Shown here one piece after another: positions 55,921 to 64,000 of a stretch of 64,000 nt of DNA (position 1 is its first letter; every line of letters begins with the position of its first letter). Location of the stretch: positions 1,488,001 through 1,552,000 of the forward strand of contig JAJNNQ010000100.1 in NCBI GenBank assembly GCA_027886175.1, in the 5' to 3' direction. The translations under genes were made by a program, and so were the position numbers. Source of the DNA: Phylloscopus collybita (lineage: Eukaryota; Chordata; Aves; Passeriformes; Phylloscopidae). The notes beneath the pieces were generated by a model that had not been told where the DNA came from, ran no database searches, and saw only the letters and a program-made list of their open reading frames with translations.

Positions 55921-58900
55921 TCAGCACACCTGCATCATCATGGAGTTCACCATGGTATCAAAAGCCCTGGGGAGGGAAATAAACACAAATTATTAAAGGG
56001 AGCAGCTCGTTCTGCACAGCTTTTGTAACAAAACCACTCTCACCCTGCCTCTGCCTGGCTTTCCCCAAGCTGCACACGGGGTTTTACTCTTTACAGCACA
56101 GGCTGTTGAGGGATTAATGACTTTTAATTAAGCTGAGGTAAGGACAGGTCTCATCCTGGCAGAGTTGTTCTCACCCAGGCCATAGCAACTCCCAATTTAT
56201 TTAAAATTCCCTGTGAGGTTATGGTGGGAATGGGGGACACTGACCCTCATAGATGAGGAATTCCATGTGCTGAATTGTTTGTCCCTACCCAGGGATAAAC
56301 CCTGGACCTGGGCACTTATTCACTCTTTAACCTGTTCTAGTTACTACAATTAATAAACTTGCAAAAGACTTCTAAGATCCTCAATTCCAACTATTGCTTA
56401 CCTCTCTTTTCAGGTAATTTTTCCTCCTAAAAAAACCCCATTTTCTTCTTGACTTTATGTTTGTAATCCCAGTTCTGAGGTGGGAGTGGGAGCTCAGCAG
56501 AACCTTTTATGACACCATCAGTTACTTGTGGGTAAGAATGGCCCAAACCCAGCATCAGTGTTCTCATGAAGGCACTGGGAGCACACACAGGGCTGCTCCT
56601 GTGCCCTGAAAATCCCAGAAAGGCATCAAAAGAGACAGATCCCTGTGGGCAACCCACTCACCTGGACTGGATCCTGTCCCCAGGGTTGTAGAAGGGGTTG
56701 CACATGATGTCTGTGTAGGAATTGTGCAGCTTTCTGAACATCTGCAGGGGGAGTGGAAAGGCACTGTCAGTGTCTGATGAGAGAGATGATCTGAAGAGCA
56801 GGATGCTCTTTGGGACACGTGGTTTATTGATAGTGGGGAGGCAGCCTGACTGGGGAAGAGTCCATAGGTCTAAAGGGACAGAGATCCAGGGGAGCAAGAG
56901 CCCGAGTTACCTGTTACATTCCATTTGAACCCTTTCTATCGTGAATATTCTAATGAGCATCAACCAATCACCTCAAGATACAAAACCTACAGAATTTACA
57001 CACAGCTTATAGGGACTACTGTATTACCATACTAATCTACATACTAAAAACCTGAAAAACCACCTTTTCCTTGATACCTGAGAAAGTCCAACCCCTTATT
57101 CATCCTTTTGTCTTGGCAGGGGTGTCACTGAATCACCCAGCCGAGTCTTTTCAGCTGGTTTAATCACTTTCTTCCTGCCCAGCACCTTACAGTTCAAATT
57201 TTGCTTTCAATTCCATCTCTTTTGGAGGTTTCACACTCTTAGAATCTCTCACTAATAAACTATCTCTGCAGGGTTTTGCTGCTTCCTCCTCTCCCACAGA
57301 GGGGGAGTGGAGGTGAGCTCATTAATTTTTTTTTGTTCCTCAGCCCTCCCTGAGGGGCTGGGAGGAGGAGCAGCTCTGGGGGCTCTGGGACACTCACACT
57401 GCGGATCTCGTTGTCCCTCAGGGCCGTGTTGGAGGAATCCACCACCATGACAAACTTCACCTTGGAGTTGGTCACGTAGCCGTAGCTGGGTCAGGGGGGT
57501 TAAGGACACACAGCAGGGCCTGGCACAGCCACTCAGCCAGGCTGGGATGTGCCCAGAGGGGACAAACTCAGAGGAAACACGAGGGGCAGCCACAGAGCTG
57601 TTCTCTCTGTGAGCAGGGACAGGCCCCAGGCAATACCAGGGGAGATTTAGAGTGGAGATCAGGGAAAAGTTCTTCCCTCAGAGGGTGCTGGGCACTGCCC
57701 AGGCTTCCCAGGGAATGGACACAGCCCCAGAGCTCCAGGAGAGCTTGGACAGCACTGCCAGGGATGCCCAGGGTGGGGTTGGTGGGTGGTTTGTACAGAG
57801 CTGGGGTTGGATTGATGATCCCTCCCAGCTGAGGATATTCTGTGATTCAGCTAAACCCACGCTGGCCCGACAAAGATACACTTTGTAGTCTTCAGTGGGG
57901 TAGAGGAGGCCCAGGTAGAGCTCCCTCTGGTCTACCAGGGCCTTGCCCATGGCTGAGATCTTCTCATCCACCACGTCCAGGGAGGTGTGCACGGTGTAGT
58001 GGAACTTCAGCTCGTTCTCCGTGGGGACGCTCCGGATGTACAGGGGGTAATTCTGGGAGCACAGCAAACCCCAGCTGGCTGGCATCTGCTGCTCTCAGAG
58101 CTCTTGAACCATTCCTGCTGCCAGCACAGCCCCCTCTCCCCACGCTGCAGCACCTCTGGAGCACAGCTGTCCCCGTGGCAGGAGAACCACTCACCCAGGC
58201 ACTGCAGGAGGCTCAGGTCTCTCAGAGCCTGGGCCTGTCTCTGCCAAGGAAAACCCTTCTGGCCCATCACAGAACAGCCAGAGCACCTCACACTGTGCCT
58301 GTGCTGGCTGCCCCAGCCCTGCTCCCGTTCTGCTCCTGCCCAGCCCACTTCACCCCAGGGTCTGCCCCACTGCCCCCGTGGCTGCTCTGTCCTGCTTCCC
58401 TCACCCCCATCCCACAGCCTGAGGTCCTGCCCGTTCCCCTCTCCCCTATCCACAGCCCCAGTCCTGCTCAGACCCTAAAACCAGAGCCCCTCTCCCCTCA
58501 CCCTTCCCCAGACCCCCTTGATCCCCTGTTCCCCCCAACCCCACAACCTGAGGCCCAGCCCCTCTCCCCTCACCCTTCCCCAGACCCCACTGTCCCACCT
58601 GACCCCGTTTCCCTCAACCCTATAACGTGAAATCCTGCCCGTTCCCCTTTCCCCTACCCACAACAGCCCCGGTCCGGCTCAGACCCCAAAACCAGAGCCC
58701 CAGCCTCCTTCCCCTCACCCTTCCCCAGGCCGCACTGACCCCCTGTTCCCCACAACCTGAGGCCTCTACTCCCTGCTCAGACCTCGCTGCTCCACCCGGC
58801 CCCACACAGACCAGCTGTCCCCGCTGTCCCCCTCAGCCCGCACACGCTGTCCCCGGCCGTGTCCCCGCTGTCCCCGGCGCTGTCCCCGCACCTCCTTGGC

Positions 58901-58924
58901 GATCACGGCGATGCACACCGCCAT
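55921..58924 (-). CDS. TRAPPC2L: TRAPPC2L, TRAPP complex subunit 2-like
   Basis: Small longin-fold subunit of the TRAPP vesicle-tethering complexes (Rab1/Rab11 GEF pathway), at ER-Golgi and endosomes. Minus-strand exons: 58892-58924 ([11 protein letters not shown]), 57880-58052, 57398-57485, 56662-56741 and 55921-55966, 139 aa (human 140 as recalled). Blocks [66 protein letters not shown] and [15 protein letters not shown] match the human protein almost residue for residue. Exon 2 ends AAAGT before donor GTATCT, a non-optimal donor restored in frame by the next exon (GT plus C). Start context is AAGATGGCG, overlapping a YY1-type site. Confidence 0.97.
56800..57255. mobile_element. Probable LTR retrotransposon fragment in a TRAPPC2L intron
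   Basis: About 450 bp much more AT-rich than the surroundings. It has GTGGTTTATTGATAGTGGGG near the left end, CAATCACCTCAAGATACAAA and a long A/T/C-rich middle, which looks like an avian endogenous-retrovirus LTR. No coding remnants. Boundaries and family uncertain. Confidence 0.4.
57619..57856 (+). mobile_element. CR1 LINE 3' fragment in a TRAPPC2L intron
   Basis: Blocks CCAGGCTTCCCAGGGAATGG, GCTCCAGGAGAGCTTGGACA and TTGATGATCCCTCCCAGCTG, with terminal ATATTCTGTGATTC, the CR1 3' end. It is antisense to TRAPPC2L and ends 24 bp before the exon 2 donor side (57880). Confidence 0.85.
58423..58763. repeat. Direct repeat of about 133 bp in TRAPPC2L intron 1
   Basis: 58423-58554 and 58630-58763 share TCCTGCCCGTTCCCC, CAGACCC.AAAACCAGAGCCC, CCCCTCACCCTTCCCCAG and CCACAACCTGAGGCC. 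A partial third copy lies between them (58556-58620). The whole intron is pyrimidine-rich on the plus strand. Confidence 0.8.
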
Positions 58925-59025
58925 CTTGGCCCCGCCCCTCCCGCCGGGTCACGTGGCGGGCGCGCGGCTCCCCCCCCGGTCACGTGGCCGGGGAGGCGGT
59001 CACGTGGCGCGCGGGCCCGGTTGCC
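58925..59025. promoter_or_regulatory. Bidirectional TRAPPC2L/GALNS promoter with three CACGTG sites
   Basis: Only 101 bp separate the two start codons. The segment holds a GC box (CCCCGCCCC, about 58930-58938), a YY1-type CCATCTTGG overlapping the TRAPPC2L start, and three GGTCACGTGGC sites with CACGTG at 58950-58955, 58981-58986 and 59001-59006. GTCACGTG matches the core of the CLEAR element bound by TFEB/TFE3. GALNS is a lysosomal enzyme, so control by that network is a reasonable inference. USF or other bHLH factors could also bind. Confidence 0.75.
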
Positions 59026-62000
59026 ATGGCGAGCGCGGCGCTGAGGCCGCTGTGCCTCCGCTGGGCCCTGGGCCCGCTGTGCCTCTGCTGGGCCCTGGGC
59101 ACCGCCGCCGCCGCCACCAACATCCTCCTCCTCCTCATGGATGATGTGAGTGGGGCACCGGGGGGAGGTCCCGGCGGGTGCGGGGGCGGTGTCACCCCGG
59201 GGGAGTCACCCCGCGGGGGTGTGAGGGGGCTGGAGCATCGCCCCGGTGAGGGGGAGGAGGAGGAGGAGGAGGCGGGAGCTGGGCACGGTGCGGCTGGAGA
59301 GGGGATCCCATCAATCCATAGAAATGTTTCCGTGGGCTGTCAGAGGACGGTGTCAGACTGTTCCTCAGCGACAGGATGAGGAGCGATGGCCACGAACTAA
59401 ACCACGAGGATTCCACCTCAGCACGGGGAAGAACCTCTGTCCGTGGAGGGCGGCAGAGCCCTGGCACAGCTGCCCGGGGAGGGTGTGGGGTCTCCCTGTC
59501 TGCAGCCATTCCAAACCCACCTGGACGTGTCCCTCTGTCACCTGCTCCAGGTGCCCCTGCCTTGGGCTGGATGATCTCCAGAAGCACCTTCCAACATTAA
59601 TCATGGGGATTGGTGTCCTGCTGAAAAACTAAGCCAGAAGAAAAGCAATTCTGCTCTCTGAACTGGGAAGGAAAAAAAAAAAAAAAAAGATGGCAATAAA
59701 TGATTAAAGAGCAGAAAGAATCACAGATTGATTTCTGACTCAATATCTTTTCAATTTTGCACCCTTGGCCACGTGGATAAGGAATTATATTACTTCCCTG
59801 TCACCGTCCAGGTGTGTTTGTGGTGGAAATGTTTTTGTTGCTGTTTGAGGCTACTCAAGGAGCTCAGGAGGGTGAGCAAACCCCTCCCTGTTTGCCAGCT
59901 CATCCTGCCCGTTGTTTCCATGGTGCTCCTGCATTCCTGAGCAGGATAATCCCCAGCCCCTCTGGAAGGGGCTGCCCGGGGAGGTTTGGAGTCCCCAGAG
60001 TCCAGGGAGGGACTGGATGTGGCACTCGGTGCTCTGGGCTGGGGACAAGGTGGGGACTGGGCACAGCTGGGACTTGGAGTATTTTCCAACCTCAGTGATG
60101 CTGTGATCTCAGTTTTCCATTCAGGAATATTTCCCCCTCCCAAGCTGGAAATGGTAATTTTCCAGAGGAAGGCTCTCTGGGACAGGGATTCTCCCACTCT
60201 GGAAGTGTTGGTATGGCACGAGGCTCCTGTCTGCAGCTTCTGTGAACCACTGATTTATTTAATAAGTTCGTTAAAAATACATCTCCCTGGGTTTTGGGTT
60301 TTTTTTTTTTTTTTCCCTTGAACCTCTGGGACTCTGGAATTAGAGCAACGTGAGATTTCTTTTTGCCTTTCTTCCTTGATGACAAAGAAAAATTCAAGAA
60401 GTTGGGGCTGAATCCATTTTAACTCCTCATCCCAGTCTCAGGGGGAACCATTTAGTTGCTCCTTAACTCAGAACCCATCTCTGCAGAGATTTTCTGTTCC
60501 AAACTGGTGGCACTGGATGGTTTCCTGAGGATGTGTGTGTGCATCCATGGCTCACCTGGCACACACCTGCATCGAAGGAACCTTTTGCCTTTTCTAAAGC
60601 ACAACAGGATCCCCAGCACCTGTGGTGCCTCATTAAGCTGCTCCCTTCTAGAACCTTCTGCCTGAGGCTGTGCTTTTCCTAGGAATGGTTTTCAGCAGTG
60701 GACACAGACACCCTGACAGGAATTTTATGGTTCTCCTGGCAGGTGACCCTGTGGAATGAGGAGGAAGGGCAGGGTGAGACCACAGCCCTGCAGATAAGCA
60801 CAGTCCCTTGTGATGCCTCTGGCAGGTTCCTCTGGCTTTTCAAGCCCTTCCTTGCTTTTCCTGCAGTGCTGCTTTGGAGTTCAGGCCTTTCCCTCGTGTT
60901 TCCAGCCCTGCAGAGGGATAGATCCAGAGGCTGAGCTGCAGTCCTGGCCTCCAGCACAGACAGCAGCGCAGGGGCTGAAGGCTCAGACGTGGCAGCTGCA
61001 CAACCCCGAGTAAACCACGTGTAACTTCCTCTTCCTCCTTGCTCTGGGTGTGCCTCAGGCCTCTTGAGTAAGAGTGAAGGCACTGGGCTTCTTCCAAGTG
61101 CTTTAATACCTGTTAGTAAGTCATTTAATCTCGTGTGTGCCTCCATTTCCCACCCACCAGGGGAAAGTGTAAGAGCTCCCTGCCCCACAGGGCTGCCAGA
61201 GATCATTTCTGTCACATCTGTGATGAGATGAGCACTGGAAAAAATTCATAAATTAAGGGACACGGTGCAAGTGTGATGTGGGCCCAAAAAAATGTGGTTG
61301 TGGGAAGGGACTTTGACATTTGGTGTGTTCCTTTTTGCAGATGGGCTGGGGGGATTTGGGAGCTTTCGGAGAGCCTTCCAAGGAAACCCCTAACCTAGAC
61401 CAGATGGCTGCAGAAGGGATGCTTTTCCTGGATTTTTATACTGCCAGCCCCCTCTGCTCTCCCTGTAAGTAAACTGCAGTTTGAACCGTGTAAGCCATGA
61501 GAAACAGCTCCCTCTGAGGAGTTTGGGGTGTTTGCCAGCCTCTGACATGGACCAACAACCAAACCAGTGACTGCCCTCAGGCCAGAGATTGGATTTGCTG
61601 CTTTGATCTTGCATTTTGCTCCCTTTTTATTTGTGTTTGGATTGGAAAGCCGACAGTTTTCAGTTTGTACAAGGCACTGCTTCAGTGATCAGTCCAGCTA
61701 AAGGATTTTTATACCATTTCAGTTCAGTATTCCAGCCCCAGTCTTTGCATTTTTTTCCCATCTTTCTCATTTTGAGTTAAAGCAGGATCTGAACTGTTGC
61801 TGGACATATTTGGTCTGATTCTGTTGGCTCTGATGAGACTTTGATGCAAGGAAAGGGAGCAGTTTGTGTCCTGCTTTTGACCCTGGTGTCTTACAAGACT
61901 CTTGGGACAGGGACAAGAGATAAAAGGAACGTTTGGCTCTGGGAGAGGCAGATATTTTTCTCCTTGTTGTTTTTTCTGTGAGGTGGTTTCTCTTTTTGCT

Positions 62001-63815
62001 TTCTTTTTTTTTTTTTTTTTTTTTTTTTTTTCCTTTAAACCTGATTAGCTGCCAAGAACTGAAGCAAAAATGGAGAACAGGAGCTTTTTGTTTGGGCTCT
62101 CATTTAGGACAGCACTTGCCAGCGTGCTGATGATGTCCTTGCTCAGAAAAGGCATTTAAAATATGCTGCAGTCCTGCTAAACCAGTGGTGGCACTGCAAA
62201 TGCTTGAAGTTCAACATCTGTTTAAATATTCCCTGCAGTCAGGACTTGGCTTTTATTGTCAAAGCTGGACAGCTCTCTCTTTGTATTTCATGATCTTTGT
62301 TCAGTCAAGCTCGAAAGCTTAGCCTTGAGCATCTAATCAGTTTGTGCTAGGATTTCCTCTGAAATACATTATATATATATATATATATAACTGAGATATA
62401 AGGGTTGCTCCATTGACTATTCAAAGGAGTGACTCTCCAGTGTGGCTAATTTAATGAAGGGGCCAAATTTCAGCTGGAATAACTCAAGTGATGCATCAGA
62501 ACTGATTCTCTCCGTGGCTCGTGGGAGAGTGTAAGTGGTTTAGTGGCTGCCTGTGACAAGAGGACACACTCCAGGCAGTGTGCTGGCCTCACCCTCCTAC
62601 AATAACCTGAATATGAAGGCAGAGAATGGCTGTGAAGAGGTGTTTGTGTTGTTTGCAGCAAGAGCAGCTCTGCTGACGGGCCGGCTCCCGGTCAGGAATG
62701 GATTTTACACCACAAATGGACACGCCAGGAACGGTAGGAACCTCATCCCTGATCTCCTTTCCTCTCCTCATTTCCCTCTAGACCTTGTAGGAAGTTTCTC
62801 TTTGGACAAAGGGGATCTTCCCCATGGATGTTCCAGAGAGCCACCAAACCCTGTTAGGTGCTGGTGATAAGTGTGAATTTTATTGCTTCCTCCTCACCAA
62901 GCAGAAAACCTCCTGAAATGTGGAGGATAAACCAGGCTGCTTGATCCATTTGTTTCTGCTGGCTGAGAAATGTTTCCTCTGGGCAGGAGGAATTGGGGTC
63001 TGGTGAAGGAAAATCAGGTGGGGGTGTTAATACCCAGAGGGGAGAACTGGCTGCTCACAGCTTTCTGCAGCAGGCAGATTTCTACCCAGTTTAGAGCACT
63101 TTTTCCATCCTGTGATGCTTCCAGGGCAGAGCCCTGGGTTGATTTGGGTCTCAGGATGACAAATGCCACGTGCTGGGACATGGCTGGGCAGGAATCAGCA
63201 GCCAGGGGTTGATTCCCAGAGCAAAATCACACCTGAGAGCCTCGGGGGCTGAGGGAGATTCTTCATTTCTTTGAGAATCACAGAATGAATTAGGTTGGAA
63301 AAGATCTTTGGGGTCATCAAGGCCAACGTACAAATACATCAGCTCTTGCAGTCTGAGCACCTTTATTGGTTATTTGAGTTAGGAAAAAGCTGCCTTCACT
63401 TTAGAAAACACAAAGCAAACTTACAACATAAAGACCACCCCTAAAGCACCTGATTTTCTGGCATCTCCCTTTCAAGGATCTCACCTCCACTCTGGGGTAG
63501 CAACTCCCTTTATTTTCCCTCATGCACAAGCGGGTGGAAATCTCCCTTTGGTCTCCCTGGATCTATTTATTCTCTCCATCCCATGGGAGGACTTCCAAGG
63601 AATGGCATTGCTGGGACTCCAAACTAATTTTTATTTCTGATCCTGTATACATGAGGTGTTTGCTGTAATATTTTGAAGAGTCAGAAAGGTGTTTTTGGTT
63701 TGTTTTCCACAGCCTACACACCACAGGATATAGTGGGAGGAATCCCAGATTCTGAGTTACTGCTTCCAGAGCTCCTGAAGAAAGCTGGTTACACCAATAA
63801 GATCATTGGCAAATG
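59026..63815 (+). CDS. GALNS: GALNS, N-acetylgalactosamine-6-sulfatase, first four exons (partial)
   Basis: Lysosomal sulfatase that removes 6-sulfate from galactose/GalNAc in keratan and chondroitin sulfate. Exons: 59026-59145, 61341-61464, 62659-62733 and 63713-63815, GT-AG, phases 0/1/1/2, 140 codons plus 2 bases. The gene continues beyond the window. A signal peptide (about 1-30) is followed by [10 protein letters not shown]. Metal ligands D39 and D40, formylglycine precursor C79 in CSPSR, R83, Y108 and K140 all fall at the human residue numbers as I remember them. The CSPSR motif is split by the exon 2/3 intron. Exons encode [40 protein letters not shown] and [20 protein letters not shown]. 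The signal peptide contains a tandem 9-residue duplication. Confidence 0.96.
59047..59100 (+). repeat. 27-bp tandem duplication in the GALNS signal peptide
   Basis: 59047-59073 and 59074-59100 differ at one base (CGC/TGC), giving PLCLRWALG then PLCLCWALG. Confidence 0.97.
59305..59607 (+). mobile_element. CR1 LINE 3' fragment in GALNS intron 1
   Basis: Blocks GACAGGATGAGGAGCGATGG, CCAAACCCACCTGGACGTG, GGGCTGGATGATCTCCAGAA and CACCTTCCAACATTAATCATG are typical of CR1. 5'-truncated. Confidence 0.85.
59932..60118 (+). mobile_element. CR1 LINE 3' fragment in GALNS intron 1
   Basis: Blocks GGAAGGGGCTGCCCGGGGAG, GTTTGGAGTCCCCAGAGTCC and TATTTTCCAACCTCAGTGAT, with GCTGTGATCTC at the end. Same orientation as the previous copy, 325 bp apart. 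Confidence 0.75.
61085..61235 (+). mobile_element. MIR-like ancient SINE remnant in GALNS intron 1
   Basis: AAGTCATTTAATCTCGTGTG followed by TGCCTCCATTTCCC, then CTGCCCCACAGGGCTGCCAG and GATGAGATGAGCACTGG, aligns by eye with the central and 3' part of MIR/CORE-SINE. Divergent. Could be chance similarity. Confidence 0.45.
61465..62658 (+). other. GALNS: GALNS intron 2
   Basis: AT-rich DNA with a T-run of about 26 at 62005-62031 and an (AT)9-10 microsatellite at about 62370-62389. No gene. Confidence 0.6.
62370..62389. repeat. (AT)n microsatellite
   Basis: About ten AT dinucleotides in GALNS intron 2. Confidence 0.95.
63273..63350 (-). mobile_element. CR1 LINE 3' tip, minus orientation, GALNS intron 3
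   Basis: GAATCACAGAATGAATTAGG then TTGGAAAAGATCTTTGGGGT and CATCAAGGCCAACGTAC, the complement of a CR1 3' end. Confidence 0.8.
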
Positions 63816-64000
63816 GTAAATTTATTTGGAGCTCTCTTGGTTTGAGATTTTACTTTGTGTGTGTTGGGAAGGAGCAGCAGAAAAAACAGAATTACAGGGA
63901 AAAAAAAACAACCAAAAAAAGGTGTTCTGAAGCTCAAATGTCCAGCTTTGGAAAGGGTGATGGATCTTCCTCCTGCTGGGATGAATTCCTGAGTGTTCCC
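63816..64000 (+). other. GALNS: Start of GALNS intron 4, window end
   Basis: Donor GTAAAT after codon 140. A-rich run at about 63898-63920. The next exon should begin HLGHR-like. Confidence 0.7.

Larger units (their letters stand above)
59146..61340 (+). other. GALNS: GALNS intron 1
   Basis: It holds a GAG run (about 59255-59275), two CR1 fragments, an A18 run near 59672, a T15 run near 60301 and an MIR-like remnant. No exon or RNA gene recognised. Confidence 0.6.

Noticed and set aside
57678..57880. Read-through of TRAPPC2L exon 2 into the intron as an alternative C-terminus
   Set aside because: The frame continues only into a CR1 fragment. The next exon restores the conserved VYGYVTNSK sequence exactly when spliced at GTATCT.

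Overview
The window is vertebrate nuclear DNA, almost certainly from a bird and perhaps a songbird. The evidence is small GT-AG introns, very high GC with dense minisatellites, several truncated CR1 LINE ends, and the gene order CBFA2T3 - PABPN1L - TRAPPC2L - GALNS. That order is the conserved block at human 16q24.3, which corresponds to chicken chromosome 11. Almost all long open frames outside these four genes come from tandem repeats and are not genes.

Layout: 1-26,000 is non-coding DNA upstream of, or within a 5' intron of, CBFA2T3. It mixes minisatellites and simple repeats with short AT-rich islands that look like conserved regulatory elements. A dense CpG island lies at about 26,050-27,310 and contains a consensus splice donor, so it is a candidate alternative promoter and first exon of CBFA2T3. 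From 37,575 to 46,095 the complete set of internal and terminal coding exons of CBFA2T3 (MTG16, an ETO-family corepressor) is readable. It gives 573 aa, or 599 aa with a 78-nt in-frame cassette exon. A roughly 3.9 kb 3'UTR runs to a polyadenylation signal at 49,980. PABPN1L (embryonic poly(A)-binding protein 2) follows about 0.5 kb downstream on the same strand, 50,548-53,491, with eight exons and 251 aa. TRAPPC2L lies tail-to-tail with it on the minus strand, 58,924-55,921, with five exons and 139 aa. GALNS (N-acetylgalactosamine-6-sulfatase) starts at 59,026 on the plus strand, head-to-head with TRAPPC2L. Its first four exons, 140 codons including the catalytic cysteine, are in the window and the rest lies beyond the end.

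The four genes are functionally unrelated: transcriptional corepression, oocyte RNA binding, vesicle tethering and lysosomal glycosaminoglycan breakdown. The clearest regulatory link is the 101-bp bidirectional TRAPPC2L/GALNS promoter, which holds three identical CACGTG cores spaced 31 and 20 bp apart and resembles the lysosomal CLEAR element. A second notable signal is a perfect 10-nt complementary pair placed symmetrically, 26 nt from each splice site, around the CBFA2T3 cassette exon. I found no recognisable new protein-coding system. The unusual content is the number of unrelated minisatellites, several of them in CBFA2T3 introns where they could affect splicing.
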